Source of the DNA: Alphaproteobacteria bacterium
GTDB taxonomy: Bacteria; Pseudomonadota; Alphaproteobacteria; SHVR01
Length of the DNA: 51,992 nucleotides
Direction of reading: 5' to 3'
NCBI GenBank assembly: GCA_009694185.1
Contig: SHVR01000014.1
Coordinates: 1-51,992, forward strand
Shown here: positions 33,668 through 40,861 of the stretch, piece by piece
How the letters are laid out: each line of letters starts with the position of its first letter
Numbering within the stretch: the first letter of the stretch is position 1
Translations under genes and position numbers: made by a program
The notes under the pieces: generated by a model
Databases searched by the model: none
What the model was told of the DNA's origin: nothing
The model's input: only the letters and a program-made list of their open reading frames with translations

Positions 33668-34431
33668 TCACCGTGGACAATCTCGGCAGGTTGGCAAGTG
33701 TCCGGCATGGCTTTTTTGGCCGCGCCGGCGGCCTGAGTACGGGCATTTACGCCTCGCTCAATTGCGGGTTTGGCTCGGGCGACGATCCCGCCTTGGTCGC
33801 CCTGAACCGCCGCCGCGCCATGGCCATGCTCGACCTGCCGGGCGACGCCCTGGCGACCGCCTACCAGGTGCATGGGCGGGAAGTGGCGCGGGTGAACCAG
33901 CCATGGGAGCCGGGCGCGGGACCCAGGGTCGACGCCATGGTAACCACCGAACCCGGCATCGCGCTCGGCATCCTGACCGCCGACTGCGCGCCGGTGCTGT
34001 TCGCCGATCCGGCGGCCGGTGTCATCGCCGCCGCCCATGCCGGCTGGCGCGGCGCCGTCGGCGGCGTGCTGGAAGCCGCCCTCGGCGCCATGGTGGATCT
34101 GGGCGCCCGCCCGGACCGGGTCGTGGCGGCGGTCGGCCCCTGCATCGGACCCGGGTCCTATGAAGTGGGGCCGGAATTTCCGGCGCCCTTCGTCGCCGAG
34201 CGCCCGGATAATGACCGTTTCTTCGCGCCCGGCCGGCGCGCCGGACGTTTCCAGTTCGACCTGCCGGGTTATGTGCGCCATCGCCTGGCGGCGCTGGGGC
34301 TCGGCGCGGTCGAGCATGTGGCGCTGGACACCTGTGCCGAGGCCGATCGGTTCTTCAGCTATCGGCGCGCCTGCCTCGATGGCCAAGGCGATTACGGCCG
34401 CCTGCTGTCGGCGATCGTCCTCGCTCCCTGA
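33664..34431 (+). CDS. pgeF: peptidoglycan editing factor PgeF (laccase-domain)
   Basis: A 255-residue Cu/Zn-dependent protein of the PgeF (YfiH, DUF152) family. Members were once called polyphenol oxidases; PgeF prevents wrong incorporation of L-Ser into peptidoglycan stem peptides. Metal and catalytic residues are seen in YQVHG (near residue 68-72), ILTADCAPVL (near 102-111) and AAHAGWRGAVGG (near 121-132). GPCIGPGSYEVG follows near 157-168 and the C-terminal CAEADRFFSYRR is typical. It overlaps the preceding methyltransferase gene by four bases. Cytoplasmic; no signal peptide. Confidence 0.93.
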   Translation: MITVDNLGRLASVRHGFFGRAGGLSTGIYASLNCGFGSGDDPALVALNRRRAMAMLDLPGDALATAYQVHGREVARVNQPWEPGAGPRVDAMVTTEPGIALGILTADCAPVLFADPAAGVIAAAHAGWRGAVGGVLEAALGAMVDLGARPDRVVAAVGPCIGPGSYEVGPEFPAPFVAERPDNDRFFAPGRRAGRFQFDLPGYVRHRLAALGLGAVEHVALDTCAEADRFFSYRRACLDGQGDYGRLLSAIVLAP

Positions 34432-34440
34432 TCGCCGGCC

Positions 34441-34509
34441 ATGCCCCACCTCCTGATGTTCATGGCGTTCTGCATCCTGGTCGCGATGGTGAGTTGTGCG
34501 GTTTTTTGA
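34441..34509 (+). CDS. possible 22-residue hydrophobic leader peptide
   Basis: An ATG at 34441 opens a 22-codon frame encoding a hydrophobic peptide with a lipobox-like MVSC near its end. Its TGA is at 34507-34509, inside the start of the lipoprotein gene at 34496, in a different frame. No strong ribosome site precedes it. It could be a coupled leader peptide, or the remains of an earlier lipoprotein start. Evidence is only the frame and its composition. Confidence 0.25.
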   Translation: MPHLLMFMAFCILVAMVSCAVF

Positions 34510-35425
34510 ACGCCGGTTGGCGCTGGCGGCGCTCGCCCTGCTGGCCCCGCTCGCGGGCTGCCAGCCCCTGCCGCGGCCATTTGCCAGCGCCGAGCGCACG
34601 CTCTTGCTCGACTTGCCGGACAGTCTGGGAATCGTCGTCGCCGACGTAACCGGCGTGGCGCCGCCGCTCGCCCAGGCGCTCCGCGATGCCATGGTGGAAG
34701 CGTTGGGAAGGCACAACCTGCCGGCGATCTCCGCGCATGGCAATCGCGGCAGCTTTCGCCTCGCCGGAATTGGCCGGCTCCAGGCGGACGCGGCGGGTCA
34801 AAGCACCCTGTTGCTGGCCTGGGATTTGGCCGACTGGAGCAGCCAGCCGGTTGGCCGCGTAGAGCATAGCGCCCAGGCCGGAGCGGCGGACTGGCCGCGT
34901 TATACGGTCCCGGAGCTTGCTCGAATTGCCGACGCCGCCGCCCAGCGCATCGCCACCTTGGTCAAGGCGACGGGTCAGGCGGGCTCGACCGCCATGGCGG
35001 CGGTGGCCGAACCGCCGGGGGTCTTGATCCGAGACGTGAGCGGCGCGCCGGGCGACGGCAACGCGGCGCTCGCCAAGGCATTGGCCGCCGCCCTCAAAGT
35101 GCGTGGGGTCCGAATTGCCCGCCCCGACGAACCAAGCGACGGCGAGCGGCCGACGGTCGCGGGCACCGTCAGGGTCGTGATGGCGGCGGCCGGCCAAGAC
35201 CGAGTCGAGATGGTCTGGCGGCTCATCGATCCGCAAGGCGGCGAGATCGGCACGGTCGATCAGGCGAACATGGTTCGCGCCGGCAGCCTGGACGGGACCT
35301 GGGGCGCTATCGCCGAGGCCGCCGCCGACGGTGCCGCAACCGGTATCGCGCAGCTTCTCAAACAAGCCGAAAGACGCTCGGCGGGGCGCGCCGGCCAGCC
35401 TGTTTACACCGCCCCACCGCGCTGA
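34496..35425 (+). CDS. predicted lipoprotein of unknown function
   Basis: A 309-residue protein starting at GTG 34496. The N-terminus has two arginines, a hydrophobic helix and the lipobox LAGC with C22 as the modified residue, so it should be anchored to the inner or outer membrane facing the periplasm. The rest is Ala/Gly-rich and soluble, with two similar-looking halves, each containing a GVLIRDVSG- or GIVVADVTG-type strand followed by a helix of [10 protein letters not shown] type (about residues 44-65 and 178-200). This suggests a duplicated domain. I recognise no named family. It follows pgeF and precedes prs, a position where alphaproteobacteria often have such a lipoprotein. Confidence 0.75.
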   Translation: MRFFERRLALAALALLAPLAGCQPLPRPFASAERTLLLDLPDSLGIVVADVTGVAPPLAQALRDAMVEALGRHNLPAISAHGNRGSFRLAGIGRLQADAAGQSTLLLAWDLADWSSQPVGRVEHSAQAGAADWPRYTVPELARIADAAAQRIATLVKATGQAGSTAMAAVAEPPGVLIRDVSGAPGDGNAALAKALAAALKVRGVRIARPDEPSDGERPTVAGTVRVVMAAAGQDRVEMVWRLIDPQGGEIGTVDQANMVRAGSLDGTWGAIAEAAADGAATGIAQLLKQAERRSAGRAGQPVYTAPPR

Positions 35426-35432
35426 TATGGTC

Positions 35433-35492
35433 CGCGGCGCCGAAGGGCCCGTCGAGGCCACGTCCTAGCGCGGCGGACCCTTCGGCGCCGCG
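35433..35492 (+). promoter_or_regulatory. 15-bp perfect stem with 30-nt loop upstream of prs
   Basis: CGCGGCGCCGAAGGG (35433-35447) is perfectly complementary to 35478-35492 over a 30-nt loop. It begins eight bases after the lipoprotein stop and ends 94 bases before the prs start. It may end the upstream transcript, or form a structured prs leader that responds to purine or PRPP state. There is no T-tract, and no known riboswitch class is recognised. Confidence 0.55.
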
Positions 35493-35586
35493 CCGCGCCG
35501 CGGGGCCAGCGGAGCGCGGATCACCGGGTTTTCACTGGGCAACACAAGCCAATACTCCCGGCCCCTCGCCAGGCGGACAGGATTCC

Positions 35587-36519
35587 ATGAAGATCATCGC
35601 CGGAAACAGCAATCGCCCGCTCGCGGATGCGATCAGCGCTTATCTGAACCTGCCCTTGACGAAGGCGTCGCTCCGCCGCTTCTCCGATTTGGAGGTGTTC
35701 GTCGAGGTCGAAGAGAATGTGCGCGGCGAGGACATGTTCGTGATCCAGTCCACGTCGTATCCGGCCAATGACAATCTGATGGAATTGCTGGTGACCCTGG
35801 ACGCGCTCCGGCGAAGCTCGGCCAGGCGGATCACCGCCGTGATCCCCTATTTCGGTTACGCGCGCCAGGATCGCAAGACCGGGCCGCGCACGCCCATCTC
35901 GGCGAAGCTGGTGGCCAACCTGATCACCACGGCCGGCGCCGACCGGGTGTTGACCATGGATCTGCATGCCGGCCAAATTCAGGGTTTCTTCGACATACCG
36001 ACCGACAATCTCTATTCCGAGCCGGTCTTCGTGCGCGACATCAAGGAAACCTATAACGGCGAAGACCTGGTCATCGTTTCGCCCGATGTCGGCGGCGTGG
36101 TCCGGGCGCGCGCGGTGGCACGGCGCATCGAGGCCGATCTCGCGATCATCGACAAGCGCCGCGAGCGCGCCGGCGTTTCCGAGGTGATGAACATCATCGG
36201 CGACGTGGCCGGGCGGCGCTGTATTATGATCGATGACATCGTCGATTCCGCCGGCACGCTCTGCAATGCCGCAACGGCACTCATGGACGCGGGTGCCAAG
36301 GCCGTGTCGGCCTATGTAACCCATGGCGTCCTCTCGGGGGGCGCGGTCGCGCGTGTTTCGGCCTCGCCCCTCGACATGCTGGTGACAACCGACAGTATCC
36401 AAGCGACCGAGGCCGTTCGCATCGCCAACAACGTTCGCCATTTGACCGTATCGCCCCTCCTCGGCGAGGCCATGCGCCGCATCAGCGAGGAACGGTCGGT
36501 TTCGAGTTTGTTCAATTGA
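35587..36519 (+). CDS. prs: ribose-phosphate pyrophosphokinase
   Basis: A 310-residue class I PRPP synthetase that makes PRPP from ribose 5-phosphate and ATP for nucleotide, His and Trp synthesis. Visible family blocks are [16 protein letters not shown] at the start, [18 protein letters not shown] near residue 52-69, [17 protein letters not shown] near 95-111, the catalytic [12 protein letters not shown] near 126-137, and the PRPP-binding loop [15 protein letters not shown] near 216-230. Length is normal. ATG 35587 follows an AGGATTCC leader. It heads the conserved alphaproteobacterial set prs-rplY-pth-ychF. Confidence 0.96.
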   Translation: MKIIAGNSNRPLADAISAYLNLPLTKASLRRFSDLEVFVEVEENVRGEDMFVIQSTSYPANDNLMELLVTLDALRRSSARRITAVIPYFGYARQDRKTGPRTPISAKLVANLITTAGADRVLTMDLHAGQIQGFFDIPTDNLYSEPVFVRDIKETYNGEDLVIVSPDVGGVVRARAVARRIEADLAIIDKRRERAGVSEVMNIIGDVAGRRCIMIDDIVDSAGTLCNAATALMDAGAKAVSAYVTHGVLSGGAVARVSASPLDMLVTTDSIQATEAVRIANNVRHLTVSPLLGEAMRRISEERSVSSLFN

Positions 36520-36571
36520 AAGGCGGCCGGCCCCATGCGGACCGGCCCCAGACGTCAAGCGGAGTTGATTG

Positions 36572-37255
36572 ATGACCGAGACAGCGACCCTCGCGGTATC
36601 GAGCCGCGTCACCGCCGGCAAGGGCGGTGCCCGCGCCACCCGCCGCGACGGCAAGGTGCCCGGAATCGTCTATGGCAGCGGCGGCAGCAATTTGGCCGTC
36701 TCCGTCGACAGCCGCACTCTCGACCGTCACCTGCACCGGTCGGGATTCTTCAACAGCCTCTTGGACCTCGAGATCGACGGCAAGCCGGAGAAGGTCATCC
36801 CGCGCACCATGCAGGTCGACCCGGTCACCGACCGGCCGCTGCATATCGACTTCCTTCGGGTCGACCCGAATGCCATGATCGCGGTCGCCATTCCGGTGGT
36901 GTTCGTCAATGAGTTGGCCAGCCCCGGCATTCGGCGCGGTGGCGTCCTCAACGTCGTGCGTCACAATATCGAGTTGATTTGCCCGGTGCTGAACATCCCG
37001 GCCGCGATCACGGTCGATCTGACGGGCCTCGATATCGGCGATAGCATCCATATCAGCCATGTGACCCTGCCGGCCAACACGCGGCCGACGATCACCGAAC
37101 GCGACTTCACGATCGCCTCGGTGGCGGCGCCGACCGTCCATGTCGAGGAAACGGTAGCCAAGCCGGACGAGGCCGCGGCCGCGGTTCCGGGCGCGCCGGC
37201 GGCCCCCGGCGCGGCGGCGCCGGCGGCCGCCGGAACGCCCGAGAAGAAGGCCTAG
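36572..37255 (+). CDS. rplY: 50S ribosomal protein L25/general stress protein Ctc
   Basis: A 227-residue long form (TL5/Ctc type) of ribosomal protein L25, which binds 5S rRNA. The N-terminal L25 domain (about 1-95) includes KGGARATRRDGKVPGIVYG, with the C-terminal beta domain at about 100-190. A tail of Ala/Pro/Gly from about 198 is low complexity. I chose ATG 36572, with GGAG seven bases upstream; a TTG codon immediately before is also in frame. It follows prs by 52 bases and precedes pth by 30. Confidence 0.94.
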   Translation: MTETATLAVSSRVTAGKGGARATRRDGKVPGIVYGSGGSNLAVSVDSRTLDRHLHRSGFFNSLLDLEIDGKPEKVIPRTMQVDPVTDRPLHIDFLRVDPNAMIAVAIPVVFVNELASPGIRRGGVLNVVRHNIELICPVLNIPAAITVDLTGLDIGDSIHISHVTLPANTRPTITERDFTIASVAAPTVHVEETVAKPDEAAAAVPGAPAAPGAAAPAAAGTPEKKA

Positions 37256-37285
37256 GCGAGCGCGCTGGGGACCCTCCGGGAGGCC

Positions 37286-37903
37286 ATGCGCGCCATCGTC
37301 GGGCTCGGCAATCCGGGCGATCGCTATCGGCGGAACCGTCACAATATCGGTTTTCTCGTGGTCGATGCGATCGCCCGGAAATACGGCTTTGCCACTTTTC
37401 GCACCCGTTTCCAGGGCCGGTTGAGCGAAGGGGCGCTCGGCGGCGAACGCTCGGCCCTCTTCAAGCCACAAACCTACATGAACGAGAGCGGCCGGGCCGT
37501 CGCGGCGCTGATGCGCTTTTATAAGCTACAGCCCGCCGACGTGATCGTCGTGCATGACGAACTGGATCTGGCGCCGGGCAAGGTCAGGGTCAAGCACGGC
37601 GGCGGCAACGCCGGCCATCGTGGGCTCGCCAGCATCGACGGCCTGATCGGCAAAGACTATTGGCGGGTGCGGATCGGCGTCGGCCATCCCGGCCGGCCGA
37701 GCCAAGTTATCAGCCATGTCCTCGAGGATTTCGAGGGCCAAGACGATGGCTGGCTCGGCCCCACGCTCGACGCCATCGCCGAGGCGGCGCCCCTCCTGGT
37801 CCGGGACGACGCCGGCAAATTCATGAACCAGGTGTCGCTCACCCTCAAGCCGCCCAGGCCCAAGCCGCCGAAGCCGCCCCAACCCACCGAGAATCGAGAC
37901 TGA
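37286..37903 (+). CDS. pth: peptidyl-tRNA hydrolase
   Basis: A 205-residue Pth1 enzyme that recycles tRNA by cleaving peptidyl-tRNA. The start shows GLGNPGDRYRRNRHNIGFLV, with the catalytic histidine near residue 22 and a substrate-gate asparagine near 12. KPQTYMNESGRAV is near 63-75, and VHDELDLAPGKVRVKHGGGNAGHRGL is near 93-118, with the conserved Asp. The C-terminus (from about 185) is a Pro/Lys-rich tail, longer than in E. coli. ATG 37286 follows GGGAGG closely. It is cotranscribed with ychF, three bases downstream. Confidence 0.95.
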   Translation: MRAIVGLGNPGDRYRRNRHNIGFLVVDAIARKYGFATFRTRFQGRLSEGALGGERSALFKPQTYMNESGRAVAALMRFYKLQPADVIVVHDELDLAPGKVRVKHGGGNAGHRGLASIDGLIGKDYWRVRIGVGHPGRPSQVISHVLEDFEGQDDGWLGPTLDAIAEAAPLLVRDDAGKFMNQVSLTLKPPRPKPPKPPQPTENRD

Positions 37904-37906
37904 AAT

Positions 37907-39007
37907 ATGGGATTCAATTGCGGGATCGTCGGCCTGCCCAACGTCGGCAAGTCGACCCTCTTCAACGCCCTGACCGCGACCGCCCAGGCGCAAGCGGCGA
38001 ACTATCCCTTCTGTACCATCGAGCCGAATGTCGGCCGGGTGGCGGTGCCGGACCCCAGGCTTGGCGTGATCGCCGGGCTCGCCAAGTCGGTCAAGGTGAC
38101 ACCGACGCAGCTTGAATTCGTCGACATCGCGGGCCTCGTGCGCGGTGCCAGCAAGGGCGAGGGTCTCGGCAACCAGTTTCTCGGCCACATCCGCGGCGTC
38201 GACGCGATCGTGCATGTACTGCGCTGCTTCGCGGAGGGCGATGTCACCCATGTGGAGGGCAGCGTGGATCCCTTGCGCGACGCCGACATCGTCGAGACCG
38301 AGTTGATGCTGGCCGACATGGAGAGCCTGGAGCGGCGCATCGAGAACGTGGCGAAACGCGCGCGGGTGGGTGACAAGGAAGCGAAGGACATTCTCGCCGC
38401 CATGGAGCCGGCGCTGGTGGCATTGCAAGCGGGCAAGCCGGTGCGCCTGCTGGCGAGCGAGGTCCGGCTGACGGCGACGTTTCGGCAGCTCCAGCTCATC
38501 ACCGACAAGCCGGTCCTCTATGTCACCAATGTCGATGAAGCGGACGCCGCCACCGGCAACCGCTGGAGCGAGGCGGTGGCCGAACGGGCACGCCGGGAAG
38601 GTGCCGCCTCGGTCATCATCTCAGCGGCGATCGAAGCCGAGGTAGCCCAGCTCTCGGAACCCGCGGAAAGAAGCGCCTACCTGGAGCACCTCGGACTGCA
38701 CGAGGCCGGCCTCGACCGGGTCATCCGCGCGGGCTACGCGCTGCTCGACCTGGCGACCTTCTTCACCGCCGGCCCGAAGGAGGCGCGTGCCTATACCGTG
38801 CCCCATGGCGCGCTGGCACCCCAGGCGGCGGGCACGATCCATAGCGATTTCGAGCGCGGCTTCATCCGGGCCGAGACCATCGGCTATGCGGATTACGTCG
38901 CGTGCGGTGGCGAGCAAGGCGCCAGGGAAGCCGGCCGCGCCCGCGCCGAGGGCCGCGACTATGCAGTGCGCGACGGCGATATCTTCCTGTTCCGGTTCAA
39001 CGTCTGA
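37907..39007 (+). CDS. ychF: redox-regulated ATPase YchF
   Basis: A 366-residue Obg-family P-loop ATPase that binds the ribosome and is linked to oxidative stress. Motifs are the Walker [10 protein letters not shown] near residue 7-15, the G3 region [20 protein letters not shown] near 68-87, and NVDEAD near 206-211 in the place of NKxD, which explains ATP rather than GTP preference. The C-terminal TGS domain ends in [16 protein letters not shown]. Intact and full length. Its last 135 bases are repeated, about 87% identical by hand count, at 39721-39855. Confidence 0.96.
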   Translation: MGFNCGIVGLPNVGKSTLFNALTATAQAQAANYPFCTIEPNVGRVAVPDPRLGVIAGLAKSVKVTPTQLEFVDIAGLVRGASKGEGLGNQFLGHIRGVDAIVHVLRCFAEGDVTHVEGSVDPLRDADIVETELMLADMESLERRIENVAKRARVGDKEAKDILAAMEPALVALQAGKPVRLLASEVRLTATFRQLQLITDKPVLYVTNVDEADAATGNRWSEAVAERARREGAASVIISAAIEAEVAQLSEPAERSAYLEHLGLHEAGLDRVIRAGYALLDLATFFTAGPKEARAYTVPHGALAPQAAGTIHSDFERGFIRAETIGYADYVACGGEQGAREAGRARAEGRDYAVRDGDIFLFRFNV

Positions 39008-39047
39008 GTGTGAGGGCGCTATCCGGCGGAACCGCTCTGTCGCTTTC

Positions 39048-39078
39048 GCACAAAGTATGAAAGTATCATACTTTGTGC
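39048..39078 (+). promoter_or_regulatory. perfect palindromic operator upstream of parD
   Basis: GCACAAAGTATGA (39048-39060) and TCATACTTTGTGC (39066-39078) form a perfect 13-bp inverted repeat with a 5-bp centre, 27 bases before the parD start. Placement and symmetry fit an autoregulatory site for a ribbon-helix-helix ParD dimer. The -10 is probably inside the palindrome (TATCAT at 39064-39069), so binding would block polymerase. Confidence 0.75.
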
Positions 39079-39105
39079 TAGGATGACCGCAGGAGGGGGT
39101 GCCGC

Positions 39106-39396
39106 ATGCCATCACCGGAAAAACGAACATTCAGCCTACCGACTGAGCAGGCGGGCTATATCGACAGCCTGGTTGCCTCTGGTGCCTACGCCTCCGGCAG
39201 TGAGGTGGTGCGCGCGGGCTTGCGGGCTTTGCTGGAGCGGGATGCGGCCGTCGAGAAATGGCTGCGTGAGGAAGTGGCCGGTGTTTATGACGCCATGCGG
39301 GCCGACCCTGGCCGGGCCATTTCCGCCGATCAGGTTTTCGCCACGGTGCGGGCGCGTCATGCCGACCGGGTGAGAAAGTGGCGGCGTGCGCCATAA
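39106..39396 (+). CDS. parD: ParD family type II antitoxin
   Basis: A 96-residue ParD/CopG-like antitoxin. The N-terminal ribbon-helix-helix (about residues 6-45) has RTFSLPTEQAGYIDSLVASG followed by ASGSEVVRAGLRALLE, which forms the DNA-binding dimer. The C-terminal region should bind ParE. ATG 39106 is preceded by AGGAGG. The 3' end overlaps parE by 11 bases. It appears intact although its toxin partner is interrupted, so it may survive as a solitary regulator of its own palindrome or protect against related toxins. Confidence 0.88.
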   Translation: MPSPEKRTFSLPTEQAGYIDSLVASGAYASGSEVVRAGLRALLERDAAVEKWLREEVAGVYDAMRADPGRAISADQVFATVRARHADRVRKWRRAP

Positions 39397-39697
39397 GGTC
39401 GAATTCAGCCCGGAGGCGCTCGCCGATTTGCTCGACCTCTACGACTACATTGCCGAGCGGTCGGGTTCGGACCGTGCGATCGGCTATGTCGATCGCATTG
39501 CGGCTTGCTGCCACGGTCTCTCTGACTTCCCGGGGCGCGGCACCGGGCGTGATGATCTGCGCCCCGGCCTCAGGGTGCTGGTTTTCTAGCGCCGTGCCGT
39601 GATCGCGTTTCGCCTGACCGCGGAGACGGTGACGATCCTGCGCATTCTCTATGGTGGCCGCGATCTCGATGCGGCTTTTTCCGGGTCCGAGGACTAA
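39386..39697 (+). pseudogene. parE: ParE family toxin gene interrupted by in-frame amber codon
   Basis: The frame begins at ATG 39386 with the RelE/ParE pattern VEFSPEALADLLDLYDYIAER and reaches GLRVLVF at residue 67. There a TAG at 39587-39589 stops it. The same frame then continues without further stops through RRAVIAFRLTAETVTILRILYGGRDLD to TAA at 39695-39697. That continuation supplies the C-terminal strands and the basic IL(R/Y)GGRD end found in working ParE proteins, which are about 95-105 residues. One base change (for example CAG or GAG to TAG) explains the break, so the toxin is probably dead unless amber is read through. Confidence 0.85.
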
Positions 39698-39855
39698 TGT
39701 TGATCGGCGATATTCGCGCCCAGACCATCGGCTACGGCGATTACGTCGCCTCGGGCGGCGAGCGGGGCGCCAAGGAAGCCGGCCGCGCCCGCGCCGAGGG
39801 CCGCGACTATGCGGTGTGCGACAGAGATATCTTCCTGTTCCGGTTCAATGTGTGA
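39697..39855 (+). pseudogene. duplicated 3' end of ychF
   Basis: A 52-codon frame starts at ATG 39697, overlapping the parE TAA (TAATG), and ends with TGA at 39855. From residue 6 onward it repeats the last 45-50 residues of YchF, including [27 protein letters not shown] and the IFLFRFNV end. Over 39721-39855 against 38873-39007 I count 118 of 135 identical bases, with changes mostly synonymous or conservative. It lacks the ATPase part, so it should have no YchF activity. It forms a direct repeat with the true ychF end, and the parDE genes lie between the copies. Confidence 0.85.
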
Positions 39856-39885
39856 GCGAGAGCCATTCGGCAACGCTCTCTGAGC

Positions 39886-40329
39886 TCAGCGCGCCATGAT
39901 TGTCCGGCCGGTCCAAGGATCGAGCACGGCTACCCCAGCCGCCTCGAACTCGTCGGAGTCGCGGGTCACGACGGTCAGGTCATGATGTGCCGCCGTGGCG
40001 GCGATGAGAAGGTCGGGATGGGAGAATGTATGGCCGCGCTGGCGACCGTCCTCCATGATCAGCCGCCACTTGAGGAGAATGTCCTCGGTGATGTCCAGGA
40101 TGCGGCCATCGAACATGGCGCGCAGCTTGTTGTCGAGCCAGAGCGTGATATCCGAGCGCCGCGCCGGATCGGTGACCAGCTCGATACCGAAGCGAATTTC
40201 GGCGAAGGTAACGGCACTGACGTATAGCCGGTCGAGCGGCTCGCCGGCAACAAAGGCGACAACCTTACGATTGGGGCTCGGACGCCGCAGCTCGGACAGC
40301 ACGTTGGTGTCGAGCAGCCAGCCCGTCAC
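39886..40329 (-). CDS. vapC: VapC family PIN-domain toxin (FitB-like)
   Basis: A 147-residue PIN-domain endoribonuclease. The acidic residues that bind Mg2+ are in LLDTNVLSEL (D7, E12), SAVTFAEIRFG (E near 44) and the C-terminal HPDLLIAATAAHHDLTVVTRD, with D near residues 105 and 123. The gene starts at GTG 40329 and overlaps the antitoxin stop as GTGA. It appears intact. It most resembles FitB/VapC proteins paired with Phd-like antitoxins. It ends 30 bases from the ychF fragment and converges with it. Confidence 0.9.
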   Translation of the reverse strand: MTGWLLDTNVLSELRRPSPNRKVVAFVAGEPLDRLYVSAVTFAEIRFGIELVTDPARRSDITLWLDNKLRAMFDGRILDITEDILLKWRLIMEDGRQRGHTFSHPDLLIAATAAHHDLTVVTRDSDEFEAAGVAVLDPWTGRTIMAR

Positions 40330-40619
40330 AAGTCGACATTCCGGACCGGACCACGGACCTTGGCGTGCTCGATCCGAACATCCTTAAGCAGCGAGTTCTG
40401 GAGCAGTTCCACCAGGAGCTTGCCGGAGCGCGCGCCAGTGAGACGGTTGTACTCGTCCTTCGACACAATCACCACGCTGTCGCGGCCATGAATGGTGACG
40501 TGCTGCGGCCCCTCATGCTGTGCCTTCCGCACCAGTTCGGAAAAACGAGCCTTGGCGTCCTGCAGGGGCCATCGGCCGGCGCGTGGACGGCCCGTCTTGC
40601 GCGAGGCTCTGGGTGGCAT
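40326..40619 (-). CDS. Phd/YefM family antitoxin
   Basis: A 97-residue antitoxin. After a basic N-terminal extension of about 16 residues comes the Phd/YefM core: WPLQDAKARFSELVRKAQHEGP, then QHVTIHGRDSVVIVSKDEYNRL (about residues 17-60). The C-terminal toxin-binding tail follows. ATG 40619 has an AGGAG site. It is the first gene of the phd-vapC pair and should repress its promoter via the inverted repeat at 40636-40654. Confidence 0.88.
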   Translation of the reverse strand: MPPRASRKTGRPRAGRWPLQDAKARFSELVRKAQHEGPQHVTIHGRDSVVIVSKDEYNRLTGARSGKLLVELLQNSLLKDVRIEHAKVRGPVRNVDL

Positions 40620-40635
40620 GGTCTATCTCCTAATC

Positions 40636-40654
40636 TGGTCCAAACGACCAGAAT
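40636..40654 (-). promoter_or_regulatory. palindromic operator and -10 of the phd-vapC promoter
   Basis: TCTGGTC (40636-40642) and GACCAGA (40648-40654) are inverted repeats with a 5-bp centre, 17-35 bases before the antitoxin start. On the minus strand a TATATT -10-like sequence overlaps the outer arm. Binding by Phd here would cover the transcription start. No good -35 is seen. Confidence 0.55.
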
Positions 40655-40793
40655 ATATCCGAAATGGACGCCAAACGGGAGGGCCGCCATACGGCCGCGC
40701 CGCCGAAGGCGCCGAGGAGGAGATTGAGGCGGCGCAGCCCTAGCATTACAGTTGCTTGTTCGGAAGGTTTCTGAATCTATGGGCAACCATGTA

Positions 40794-40861
40794 AACCGCG
40801 CCGGGTTTGCCGGAGGCTGTTTAGTTTGAGTCATTGAACCGCGCCGGGTTTGCCGGAGGCT
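40794..40861. repeat. two 25-bp direct repeats resembling IS3-family ends
   Basis: The same 25 bases, beginning AACCGCGCCGGG and ending CGGAGGCT, occur at 40794-40818 and 40837-40861, 43 bases apart. From memory they resemble terminal repeats of some IS3-family (IS51/IS407-type) elements. No transposase is present. The second copy lies inside the first codons of recQ. Confidence 0.6.

Noticed and set aside
39587-39589. Programmed amber read-through or recoding in parE
   Set aside because: No adjacent read-through context or structure is visible, and a simple nonsense mutation is the more economical reading.
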